DNA of 47,279 bases from an uncultured bacterium (GTDB lineage: Bacteria; Bacillota; Clostridia; Oscillospirales; Oscillospiraceae). The notes under the pieces were generated by a model. The model worked only from the letters and a program-made list of their open reading frames with translations. It searched no databases and was not told the origin of the DNA. The stretch spans positions 1 through 47,279 of the forward strand of contig CASFCS010000036.1 in the NCBI GenBank assembly GCA_949293245.1. Reading direction: 5' to 3'. Of the stretch, positions 7,783 through 15,618 are shown piece after piece. The translations under genes and the position numbers were made by a program. How positions within the stretch are numbered: the first letter of the stretch is position 1; every line of letters starts with the position of its first letter.

Positions 7783-9156
7783 ATGGCAGCACCCCGGCGC
7801 AGCGCCGATTTCAGCCAGGGCAGCGTCCGCGGCGCCATTTTGCGCCTGGCCCTCCCCATGACGGCGGCCCAGCTCATCAACATTCTCTACAACGTGGTGG
7901 ACCGGATGTTCATCGGCCGCATCCCCGTCACCGGCCGGCTGGAGCTGACGGGCATGGGATTGTGCCTGCCTATCATCTCCATCATCCTGGGTTTCTCCAA
8001 CCTGTGCGGCGTGGGGGGCGGCTCCCTCTTCTCCATCTTCCGGGGCCGGGGGGAGGAGGAGGAGTGCCGGCGCATCCTGGGCAACTCCTTCACCCTGCTC
8101 CTGCTGCTGGGGGTGGGCATCACCGCCGCCACCGCCCTGTGGAAGGAGCCCCTTCTCTGGCTCTTCGGCGCCAGCCCGGACACCTTCGGCTACGCCGACG
8201 ACTATCTGTCCATCTACCTTCTGGGCACCCTGTTCGTGATGATCGGCCTGGGGATGAACCCCTTCATCAACGGCCAGGGCTTCGGCGCCATGGGGATGCT
8301 CACAGTGGCCCTGGGGGCGGCGGTGAATCTGGTGCTGGACCCCATCTTCATCTTCTGGCTGGACCTGGGCATCCGGGGGGCGGCCTGGGCCACGGTGATC
8401 GCCCAGGGGTGCTCCGCTGTGTGGGTGCTGGTCTTCCTGATCCGCCGGGCTCCTCTGGCCCTCACCTGGCGGAGCATGGCCCTGGAGGGCCGCCGGGTGG
8501 GGCGCATTTTGTCCCTGGGCCTGGCGGGATTCTTTGTGAACCTCACCAATTCCCTGGTGCAGATCGTGTGCAACGCCACCCTCCAGCGCACCGGCGGGGA
8601 CCTCTACGTGGGGGTGATGACCGTCATCAACTCCCTGCGGGAGGTGCTGATGATGCCGGTGCAGGGGCTCAACAACGGGGCCCAGCCGGTGCTGGGGTAC
8701 AACTTCGGCGCGGGGCTCCACAGCCGGGTGCGCCAGGGCATCCGCTTCTCCGCCGGGGTCACGGTGGCCTACTCCGCCCTGGTGTGGGCGCTGGTGATGA
8801 CCGCCCCGGGGCTTCTGATCCGCATCTTCAACGACGAGGAGGCCCTTCTCACCGCGGGGGAGATCCCCATGCGGGTGTACTTCTGTATGTTCATCTTCAT
8901 GTCATTGCAGATCGCGGGCCAGGCGGTGTTCACCGGCCTGGGCCGGTCCCGCAACGCCATTTTCTTCTCCCTGCTGCGCAAGGCGGTGATCAACGCCCCC
9001 CTGACCGTCATCCTGGCCCACTTTATGGGCAGCATGGGGGTCTTTACTGCCGAGGCCGTCTCCCAGCTGGCGGGGGGCCTGGCCTGCTTTGTGACCATGT
9101 ATGTGACGGTGTACCGCCCCATGGCCCGCCTGAGCGACAGGGTGGGGACTGTGTGA
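7783..9156 (+). CDS. Second MATE-family exporter
   Basis: A 457-residue polytopic transporter with two MatE repeats, distinct from the MATE protein encoded near 2.6 kb. Recognisable parts are LPMTAAQLINILYNVVDRMF with IGRIP, GLGMNPFINGQGFGAMGM and VQGLNNGAQPVLGYNFGAG. The frame is open from 7678, but the ATG at 7783 with GAAGGA about 9 nt upstream gives the normal N-terminus, so this start is used. It is the first gene of an apparent operon with polA 31 bp downstream, an unusual partner for a transporter. Substrate unknown. Confidence 0.92.
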   Translation: MAAPRRSADFSQGSVRGAILRLALPMTAAQLINILYNVVDRMFIGRIPVTGRLELTGMGLCLPIISIILGFSNLCGVGGGSLFSIFRGRGEEEECRRILGNSFTLLLLLGVGITAATALWKEPLLWLFGASPDTFGYADDYLSIYLLGTLFVMIGLGMNPFINGQGFGAMGMLTVALGAAVNLVLDPIFIFWLDLGIRGAAWATVIAQGCSAVWVLVFLIRRAPLALTWRSMALEGRRVGRILSLGLAGFFVNLTNSLVQIVCNATLQRTGGDLYVGVMTVINSLREVLMMPVQGLNNGAQPVLGYNFGAGLHSRVRQGIRFSAGVTVAYSALVWALVMTAPGLLIRIFNDEEALLTAGEIPMRVYFCMFIFMSLQIAGQAVFTGLGRSRNAIFFSLLRKAVINAPLTVILAHFMGSMGVFTAEAVSQLAGGLACFVTMYVTVYRPMARLSDRVGTV

Positions 9157-9187
9157 GGGCGGACCCATATCCTTTGGAGGTTACGCT

Positions 9188-11869
9188 ATGAAGTGTATGG
9201 TGATCGACGGCAATTCCATTGTGAACCGGGCCTTCTACGGGGTGAGCCAGAACCTCACCACCCGGGAGGGCCTGCCCACCAACGCCATTTTCGGCTTTCT
9301 GAATATCCTCTTCAAGCTGCTGGACGAGGAGAAGCCGGAGGCCCTGTGCGTCACCTTTGACCGCAAGGCCCCCACCTTCCGCCACCTGGCCTACGAGGGG
9401 TACAAGGCCCAGCGCAAGGGGATGCCCGAGGAGCTGGCCGCCCAGATGCCGGTGCTCAAGCAGGTGCTGGACGCCATGAACATCCCCCGCTATGAGCTGG
9501 ACGGCTGGGAGGCCGACGACCTCATCGGCACCATCGCCGCCCGGGGCTCCCGGGCGGGGTGGGACACGGTGGTGGTCACCGGGGACAAGGACTCCCTCCA
9601 GCTCATCACCGACCAGGTCACCGTCAAGCTGGTGTCCACCCGCATGGGTCAGACCACCACCAAGGCCATGACCCCCGACGCCTTCCGGGAGCAGTACGGC
9701 TTCGAGCCCATCCACATGATCGACCTGAAGGCCCTCATGGGGGACGCCAGCGACAACATCCCCGGCGTAAAGGGGGTGGGGGAGAAGACCGCCATGGCCC
9801 TGGTGACCCGGTACGGCTCCATCGACGACCTCTACGCTGCCATGCCCGCCCCCGAGATGGCCCCCGGCACCCCCGCCAAGCCCGGGGTGGTGAAGAAGCT
9901 CTCCGAGGGGGAGGACATGGCCCGCATGTCCTACGACCTGGCTACCATCCGGTGCGACGCCCCCATTGACTTCAAGCCCGAGGACGCCCTGCGCCGCCCC
10001 TGGGACGAGGGTGCGCTGTATGACCAGCTGCTGGCACTGGAATTTTCCAAGCTCATCGACAAGCTGGGCCTCCACCCCGGCCCCGCGGGGGGCGGGGCGG
10101 CGGAGCAGGCCGCCCCCGACGTGCAGGTGGACGTGGTGGATGTGCTCAGCGCCGCCCAGCTGGACGAGATCGCGGCCCAATGGGAGGGGGCGGATTATGT
10201 GACCGTCCTGCCCCTGCCCAGTCTGGACGGGGTGACGGTGAGCGTGGACCAGGGGAAACGGGCCTGGCTCTACGACATCCGGGCCAGCCGGTACGACGGG
10301 GACTATCACGCCCTGCTCTCCCGGCTGTTCTGCGGCAAGGTGCGCAAGGTGGCCCACGGGGTGAAGGAGCTGTGCCGGCAGCTGCTGGACGAGGGACTGT
10401 CCACCGACGGCTTTGTCTTTGACACCGAGCTGGCCGCCTATCTGCTGGACCCCACGGCGGGCAGCTACGACCTGCGCCGCCTGGCCCTGCTCTACTTCAA
10501 AAAGGATATGGAGGCCAATGCCGCCTACAAGGAGGGGGACGCCTTCTCCGCCCTGTCCGACGATCTCAAGGCTCAGACCCAGTGGTATGAGGACAACTCC
10601 CTCATCGAGGCCCTCCATGAGGAGCTGTCCCGGCGGCTGGAGGAGCTGGGCATGACAAGCCTGCTCACCGACCTGGAGCTGCCCCTGTGTCCGGTGCTGG
10701 CGGGCATGGAGCGGGAGGGCTTTCTGGTGGACCGGAAGGCCCTGGCCGACTTCGGCGCCATGCTCACCGGGCGCATGGGGGAGCTGGAGCAGGCCATCTA
10801 CCAGCTGGCGGGCCACGAATTCAACATCAATTCCACCCAGCAGTTCGGCCGGGTGCTCTTTGACGAGCTGGGCCTGCCCCCGGTGAAGAAGACCAAGACG
10901 GGCTACTCCACCTCTGCCGAGGTGCTGGAGAAGCTGCGCTGGCAGCACCCCATCGTGGAGGCGGTGCTGGAGTACCGGCAGCTGGCCAAGCTCAACTCCA
11001 CCTATGTGGAGGGGCTGGGGAAGGTCATCGGCCCCGACGGGCGCATCCACACCTCCTTCCAGAACACGGTCACCGCCACCGGGCGGCTCAGCTCCACCGA
11101 GCCCAACCTCCAGAACATCCCGGTGCGCACCCCTCTGGGGGCGGAGATGCGCAAGATGTTCATGGCCGCCCCGGGCAAGGTGCTGGTGGACGCCGACTAC
11201 TCCCAGATCGAGCTGCGCCTGCTGGCCCACATTGCCGGCGACAAGGCCATGCAGGAGGCCTTCCGCTCCGGCGCGGACATCCACACCATCACCGCCAGCC
11301 AGGTGCTGGGGGTGCCGGTGGACCAGGTCACCAAACAGCAGCGCTCCTCCGCCAAGGCGGTGAATTTCGGCATCGTCTACGGCATCTCCCCCTTCTCCCT
11401 GTCCCAGGACATCCACGTCACCGTGGCCGAGGCCAAGGAGTATATGGAGCGCTATTTCAAGACCTACTCCGGGGTAGCCCAGTACCAGAAGGACGTGGTG
11501 GAGCAGGCCAAAGAGAACGGCTATGTCTCCACCCTCATGGGCCGCCGCCGCTGGGTGCCCGAACTCAAGTCCTCCAACTTCAATACCCGCTCCTTCGGCG
11601 AGCGGGTGGCCCTCAACGCCCCCATCCAGGGCACCGCCGCCGACCTCATCAAGCTGGCCATGGTCCGGGTGGACCGGCGGCTAAGGGCGGAGGGGCTGGC
11701 CGCCCGGCTGGTCCTCCAGGTCCACGACGAGCTCATTGTGGAGTGCCCCGAGGGGGAGGCGGACACCGTCCGCGCCCTTTTGAAGGAGGAGATGGAGGGG
11801 GTGGCTGCCCTGTCCGTCCCCCTGGTGGCCGACGCCTCGGCGGGCCGCACCTGGGCGGACGCCCACTGA
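9188..11869 (+). CDS. polA: DNA polymerase I
   Basis: An 893-residue repair and lagging-strand polymerase. Residues 1 to about 300 are the 5'-3' flap nuclease (DGNSIVNRAFYG, GWEADDLIGT, GDKDSLQLI, GDASDNIPGVKGVGEKTA). The middle third is a 3'-5' exonuclease-like domain in which the usual first motif Asp-x-Glu is not seen (the equivalent region reads YVTVLPLPSLDG), so proofreading is probably absent, as in Bacillus Pol I. The C-terminal polymerase has motif A DYSQIELRLLAHIAGD, motif B with KAVNFGIVYG, and motif C VHDELIVE. A good TTGGAGG lies before the ATG. It shares an operon with the MATE gene and rimI. Confidence 0.98.
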   Translation: MKCMVIDGNSIVNRAFYGVSQNLTTREGLPTNAIFGFLNILFKLLDEEKPEALCVTFDRKAPTFRHLAYEGYKAQRKGMPEELAAQMPVLKQVLDAMNIPRYELDGWEADDLIGTIAARGSRAGWDTVVVTGDKDSLQLITDQVTVKLVSTRMGQTTTKAMTPDAFREQYGFEPIHMIDLKALMGDASDNIPGVKGVGEKTAMALVTRYGSIDDLYAAMPAPEMAPGTPAKPGVVKKLSEGEDMARMSYDLATIRCDAPIDFKPEDALRRPWDEGALYDQLLALEFSKLIDKLGLHPGPAGGGAAEQAAPDVQVDVVDVLSAAQLDEIAAQWEGADYVTVLPLPSLDGVTVSVDQGKRAWLYDIRASRYDGDYHALLSRLFCGKVRKVAHGVKELCRQLLDEGLSTDGFVFDTELAAYLLDPTAGSYDLRRLALLYFKKDMEANAAYKEGDAFSALSDDLKAQTQWYEDNSLIEALHEELSRRLEELGMTSLLTDLELPLCPVLAGMEREGFLVDRKALADFGAMLTGRMGELEQAIYQLAGHEFNINSTQQFGRVLFDELGLPPVKKTKTGYSTSAEVLEKLRWQHPIVEAVLEYRQLAKLNSTYVEGLGKVIGPDGRIHTSFQNTVTATGRLSSTEPNLQNIPVRTPLGAEMRKMFMAAPGKVLVDADYSQIELRLLAHIAGDKAMQEAFRSGADIHTITASQVLGVPVDQVTKQQRSSAKAVNFGIVYGISPFSLSQDIHVTVAEAKEYMERYFKTYSGVAQYQKDVVEQAKENGYVSTLMGRRRWVPELKSSNFNTRSFGERVALNAPIQGTAADLIKLAMVRVDRRLRAEGLAARLVLQVHDELIVECPEGEADTVRALLKEEMEGVAALSVPLVADASAGRTWADAH

Positions 11870-11881
11870 GGGGGGAAGGCT

Positions 11882-12343
11882 ATGGAGTACCGGGTGGTGC
11901 CCATGGCGGAGAAACACCTCCCCGCCCTGGCGGAGCTGGAGCGGGCGTGCTTCTCCCACCCCTGGTCCGAGGGGATGCTCCGGGAGGAACTGACCCGGGA
12001 GGGCGGGGCCTTCTTCGTGGCGGAGGGGCCGGGCGGCGCCGTCCTGGGCTACGCCGGAGTGGAGACCGTGCTGGACGAGGGGTATATCACCAACGTGGCG
12101 GTGGGGGCGCCCTACCGCCGGCAGGGGATTGCCGGGGCCCTGGTGGCCGCCCTGGCGGAGTACGGCCGGGGAAGGCTGGCCTTTCTCACCCTGGAGGTGC
12201 GCGCCTCCAACGCCCCGGCCATGGCCCTCTATCACAAGTACGGCTTTGTCCAGGTGGGGCGGCGGAAGAACTACTACGACGCCCCCCGGGAGGACGCTAT
12301 TTTGATGAAACTGGAGTTTGAATATGGAACTGAGACTGATTGA
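11882..12343 (+). CDS. rimI: Ribosomal protein S18 alanine N-acetyltransferase
   Basis: A 153-residue GNAT enzyme that acetylates the N-terminal alanine of ribosomal protein S18 (and possibly other proteins). The RimI hallmarks are present: ACFSHPWSEGML near residue 23, EGYITNVAV, the acetyl-CoA loop RRQGIA, LEVRASNAPAMALYHKYGF and the terminal GRRKNYYDAPREDAILM. It starts 12 bp after polA and overlaps the next gene by 20 bp. The rimI-tsaD neighbourhood is common in bacteria, usually with tsaB and tsaE, which are not in this stretch. Confidence 0.93.
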   Translation: MEYRVVPMAEKHLPALAELERACFSHPWSEGMLREELTREGGAFFVAEGPGGAVLGYAGVETVLDEGYITNVAVGAPYRRQGIAGALVAALAEYGRGRLAFLTLEVRASNAPAMALYHKYGFVQVGRRKNYYDAPREDAILMKLEFEYGTETD

Positions 12344-12944
12344 CCGGGCGGAGCTGGCCGCCCTCTATGAGAGCGACCTCGCCCGGGACTTTCCGCCGGA
12401 GGAGCTCAAGCCCCTCTCGGCCATGGAGACCCTTCTGGCCAGGGGGCGGTACGATCCCCTGGTGATGGAGGACGGGGGCAAGCGCCTGGGGTACGCCATG
12501 GTGTGGACCCACCGGGAGAAGGGAAAGGCCCTGCTGGACTATCTGGGGGTCTCCCCCGCCGCCCGCAACGGCGGCGTGGGGGCGGAAATTCTGACCCAAT
12601 TGGCCCGGCGCTATCCCCACCTGTGCGGGGAGGCGGAGGCCCCCGGCGGCGCGTCCCCGGCGGAGGAGGAACTGCGCCGCCGGCGCATCGGGTTTTACCG
12701 GCGCAACGGCTTTCGCCTGCTGAACTATGAGTGCGCCCTGTTCGGCGTCCACTTCAACTGCCTCTACCGGGGGGCGGAGGAGGACGACGGAGCGGTGTGC
12801 GCCTGGCACCGGCAGATCTACGCCGACTATTTCACCCCCGCGGGCATGGAGGCCTTTATCCAGCTCCCCCTGGGGGAAGGGGAGGCGGTCCGGCCCGTGA
12901 TGGAGTGGATCAGGGAGGAAGACCATGAATATATTAGCCTTTGA
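12324..12944 (+). CDS. GNAT-family acetyltransferase-like protein
   Basis: A 206-residue protein with a weak GNAT fold: acidic DFPPEELKPLSAMETL at the N-terminus, GYAMVWTHREKGKALLDYLGVSPAARNGGVGAEIL containing a poor version of the acetyl-CoA loop, and RRRRIGFYRRNGFRLLNY typical of the last strand-helix. The substrate is unknown. The ATG at 12324 follows CTGGAG within the end of rimI; the gene overlaps rimI by 20 bp and tsaD by 20 bp, so the three are probably translated together. A TTG at 12318 is a less likely start. It is a lineage-specific insertion in the rimI-tsaD pair, as far as I can tell from memory. Confidence 0.8.
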   Translation: MELRLIDRAELAALYESDLARDFPPEELKPLSAMETLLARGRYDPLVMEDGGKRLGYAMVWTHREKGKALLDYLGVSPAARNGGVGAEILTQLARRYPHLCGEAEAPGGASPAEEELRRRRIGFYRRNGFRLLNYECALFGVHFNCLYRGAEEDDGAVCAWHRQIYADYFTPAGMEAFIQLPLGEGEAVRPVMEWIREEDHEYISL

Positions 12945-13944
12945 GTCCTCCTGCGACGAGACCGCCGCGGCGGTGGTGCGGGACGGGCGGACGGTGCTCT
13001 CCTCGGTGATCGCCTCCTCGGCGGACATGCACGCCATCTACGGCGGCGTGGTGCCCGAGATCGCCTCCCGCAAGCATGTGGAGGCCATCGCCGGTCTGGC
13101 GGAGGAGGCCCTGCGGCAATCCGGCCTCTCCAAACAAGAGGTGGACGCCGTGGCCGTCACCTACGCCCCCGGCCTCATCGGGGCGGTGCTGGTGGGGGTC
13201 AACTTCGCCAAGAGCGTGGCCCTGGCCCTGGGGGTGCCTCTCATCCCGGTGCACCACGTCCGGGGCCACATCGCCGCCAACTACATTGCCCACCCCGACC
13301 TGGAGCCCCCCTTTGTGTGCCTGTGCGTCTCGGGGGGCACCACCCTCATTGTGGCGGTGGAGGACTACACCCGCATGGAGATCCTGGGGGGCACCCGGGA
13401 CGACGCGGCGGGGGAGTGCTTTGACAAGACTGCCCGGGTGCTGGGCCTGGGCTACCCCGGCGGGGCGCCCCTGGACACACTGGCCCAGGCCGGGTCGGAC
13501 ACCGTCTACGTCTTTCCCCGGGCTCATGTGGAGGGACACCCCCTGGATATGTCCTTCTCCGGACTCAAGACGGCGGTGATCAACCTGGTGCACAACGCCT
13601 CCCAGAAGGGGGAGGAGCTGGATCTGCCCGGCCTGGCGGCCTCCTTCTCCGCCGCCGTGTCCGACTCCCTGGTGCCCCGGGTGATGGAGGCAAACCGCCG
13701 CACGGGCTGGAACAAGATCGCCGTGGCCGGGGGTGTGGCGGCCAACTCCCGCATCCGCCGGGACCTGGAGACTGCCTGCGCCCAGGCGGGGGCCAGGCTG
13801 TGGCTTCCCCCCCTGTCCCTGTGCGGGGATAACGCCGCCATGATCGGCTGCCAGGGGTACTATGAGTACCTGGCGGGCCACCTGGCGGGGGCGGACCTGA
13901 ACGCCTACGCCGTCCGGGACATCCGGCAGGACGCCCCCAACTGA
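12925..13944 (+). CDS. tsaD: tRNA N6-adenosine threonylcarbamoyltransferase
   Basis: A 339-residue ASKHA-fold ATPase that, with TsaB and TsaE, transfers the threonylcarbamoyl group to A37 of ANN-decoding tRNAs. Visible family signatures are the N-terminal LAFESSCDETAAAVV, GGVVPEIASRKHVE, the metal-binding VHHVRGHIAANY near residue 110, CVSGGTTLIV, GGTRDDAAGECFDKTARVLGL and VAGGVAANSRIR. Length is normal. It begins within the end of the GNAT gene and closes the operon before a strong terminator. Confidence 0.97.
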   Translation: MNILAFESSCDETAAAVVRDGRTVLSSVIASSADMHAIYGGVVPEIASRKHVEAIAGLAEEALRQSGLSKQEVDAVAVTYAPGLIGAVLVGVNFAKSVALALGVPLIPVHHVRGHIAANYIAHPDLEPPFVCLCVSGGTTLIVAVEDYTRMEILGGTRDDAAGECFDKTARVLGLGYPGGAPLDTLAQAGSDTVYVFPRAHVEGHPLDMSFSGLKTAVINLVHNASQKGEELDLPGLAASFSAAVSDSLVPRVMEANRRTGWNKIAVAGGVAANSRIRRDLETACAQAGARLWLPPLSLCGDNAAMIGCQGYYEYLAGHLAGADLNAYAVRDIRQDAPN

Positions 13945-13960
13945 AAGATGATCTCTCCAC

Positions 13961-13996
13961 GCGGGACCGGCAGCGGGCTGCCGGCCCCGCCTTTTT
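13961..13996 (+). terminator. Terminator after tsaD
   Basis: A 13-bp stem with one mismatch (13961-13973 with 13978-13990), four-base loop, followed by five T at 13992-13996. Confidence 0.88.
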
Positions 13997-14054
13997 GCAC
14001 CCTCCGGTTCCGCCGGGAATAGAATGGGGCACACCGACTGGGAGGGATGCTGCC

Positions 14055-14918
14055 ATGAGACGCGCGATGAACATCTGGGTCATGGGGGGAGATCTCCGCC
14101 AGGGGGCCCTGGCGGGGGCGTTGGAGGAGGATGGGCATACGGTACATACCTACGCCCTGGAGAACCTGGACTCCCCCCTCCCCCAGGGCCGCCTGCGGGA
14201 GGCGGCCCTGGCCGACTGCGTAATCCTTCCCCTGCCTGTGGCGGGGGAGGATGGGGGACTCAGCGCCCCCCTGTCCCCCCGCTTTCACCCCCTGGAGGAG
14301 ATCCTGGAGGTGCTCCATCCCCAGCAGTTTGTCTGCGGGGGGATGGTGCGCCCCGAGGTCCAGGCTCTGGCGGGGGAGCGTGGGGTCACCATCCACGACT
14401 ACTTCGCCCGGGAGGAGCTGGCGGTGGCCAACGCGGTGCCCACGGTGGAGGGGGCCATCCAGATCGCCCTGGAAGAGCTGCCCATTACCCTCCAGGGGGC
14501 CCGGGTGCTGGTGGTGGGCTTCGGCCGGCTGGGCAAGCTGCTGGCCCACCGGCTGGGGGCCCTGGGGGCCCGGGTGACGGTGTCCGCCCGGCGGTATGAG
14601 CAGCTGGCCTGGATCAGGGCTATGGGCTGGCAGGGCCAGCGCACCGACGCCCTCACCGGCTGGCTGTGCGGCTACGACCTGGTGGTGAACACCGTGCCTG
14701 CCCGGGTGCTGGGGCGGGAGCAGCTGCGGGAGCTGGGGCCGGGGGCTCTGGTGATCGACCTGGCCTCCAAGCCCGGCGGGGTGGACCTGGAGGGGGCGGC
14801 GGAGCTGGGCACCCGGGTGATTTGGGCCCTGTCCCTGCCGGGGAAGGTGGCGCCGGTGACGGCGGGGCGGGCCATCCGCACCACCGTCTATCACATGATG
14901 CAAGAGTTGGGAGTGTGA
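14055..14918 (+). CDS. dpaA: Dipicolinate synthase subunit A
   Basis: A 287-residue Rossmann-fold protein, the subunit that with DpaB makes dipicolinic acid from dihydrodipicolinate in the mother cell during sporulation. It has an N-terminal WVMGGDLRQGALA, a central dinucleotide-binding loop VLVVGFGRLGKLLAHRLGAL near residue 150, and the closing WALSLPGKVAPVTAGRAI typical of SpoVFA. The start is the ATG at 14055 with GGAGGG 8 nt upstream; the frame is open further up but without a site. It precedes dpaB with a two-base gap. Its presence indicates that the lineage has, or had, endospore formation. A mother-cell promoter was not clearly identified. Confidence 0.93.
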   Translation: MRRAMNIWVMGGDLRQGALAGALEEDGHTVHTYALENLDSPLPQGRLREAALADCVILPLPVAGEDGGLSAPLSPRFHPLEEILEVLHPQQFVCGGMVRPEVQALAGERGVTIHDYFAREELAVANAVPTVEGAIQIALEELPITLQGARVLVVGFGRLGKLLAHRLGALGARVTVSARRYEQLAWIRAMGWQGQRTDALTGWLCGYDLVVNTVPARVLGREQLRELGPGALVIDLASKPGGVDLEGAAELGTRVIWALSLPGKVAPVTAGRAIRTTVYHMMQELGV

Positions 14919-14920
14919 GT

Positions 14921-15505
14921 ATGGAAGACGTGAGAGTGGGCTTCGCCATGACGGGGTCCTTTTGTACCATACATCGGGCCATGGAGGCCCTGGAGCGGCT
15001 GGCGGGGAAGTACCGGACCATCGTGCCCATCGTGTCCGAGCGGGTGGCGGCCACGGACACCCGCTTCGGGGCGGCCCACGACATCATGCGGGAGATGGAG
15101 CGCATCTGCGACCGGCGGGTGATCTCCACCCTGGCGGCGGCGGAGCCCATCGGTCCCCAGAAGCTGCTGGATGTGCTGGTGATTGCCCCCTGCACCGGCA
15201 GCACCCTGGCCCGGCTGGCGGGGGGGCTTACCGACACGGCGGTGGCCATGGCGGCCAAGGCCCACCTGCGCAACGGCCGCCCCCTGGTGGTGGCCCCCTC
15301 CACCAACGACGGCCTGGGGGCCTCGGCGGGGAATCTGGCCGCCCTCCTCAACCGGAAAGGGGTGTACCTGGTGCCCTTCGGCCAGGACGACCCGGTGGGG
15401 AAGCCCACCTCTCTGGTGGCGGACTTCAGGCAGATCTCCGCCGCGGTGGAGAGCGCCCTGGCGGGCCGCCAGCTCCAGCCCATCCTTCTGGGGCCTGGAA
15501 CGTGA
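14921..15505 (+). CDS. dpaB: Dipicolinate synthase subunit B
   Basis: A 194-residue flavoprotein-like subunit of dipicolinate synthase. The family is recognised from GFAMTGSFCTIHRAMEALE at the N-terminus, the flavin-fold segment LLDVLVIAPCTGSTLARLAGGLTD (shown here in parts) near residues 85-110, and RPLVVAPSTNDGLG followed by NLAALLNRKGVYLVPFGQDD. The ATG at 14921 lies just after the dpaA stop with GGGAG in the end of dpaA, so the pair is translationally coupled. A hairpin follows the stop codon. Confidence 0.92.
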   Translation: MEDVRVGFAMTGSFCTIHRAMEALERLAGKYRTIVPIVSERVAATDTRFGAAHDIMREMERICDRRVISTLAAAEPIGPQKLLDVLVIAPCTGSTLARLAGGLTDTAVAMAAKAHLRNGRPLVVAPSTNDGLGASAGNLAALLNRKGVYLVPFGQDDPVGKPTSLVADFRQISAAVESALAGRQLQPILLGPGT

Positions 15506-15510
15506 GGAGA

Positions 15511-15545
15511 GGGCGGGGAGACCAAAATTGGTCCCCCCGCCCTTT
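15511..15545 (+). terminator. Probable terminator after dpaB
   Basis: GGGCGGGG plus GACC (15511-15523) pairs with GGTC plus CCCCGCCC (15530-15542) across single-base bulges, followed by only three T. The T-run overlaps the -35 of the next promoter. Confidence 0.6.
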
Positions 15546-15571
15546 ACCTGTGGGGGGCGGGCGTGTATGAT
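15543..15571 (+). promoter_or_regulatory. Promoter of the TIM-barrel gene
   Basis: TTTACC (15543-15548) and TATGAT (15566-15571) are spaced by 17 bp, with the ribosome binding site AGGAGG at 15605-15610 downstream. Confidence 0.55.
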
Positions 15572-15582
15572 AGAGAAAAAGC

Positions 15583-15600
15583 CCCGGGGTGCACCCCGGG
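15583..15600. promoter_or_regulatory. Perfect 18-bp palindrome after the promoter
   Basis: CCCGGGGTGCACCCCGGG is a perfect inverted repeat with no spacer, placed just downstream of the expected transcription start and immediately before the ribosome binding site. It could be an operator or form an RNA stem that masks the leader. Confidence 0.5.
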
Positions 15601-15618
15601 AGAGAGGAGGAGCGTGCT

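Noticed and set aside
13997-14054. Mother-cell sigma factor (SigE/SigK) promoter before dpaA
   Set aside because: AATAGAAT at about 14019-14026 was considered, but no matching -35 and -10 combination could be supported by eye.
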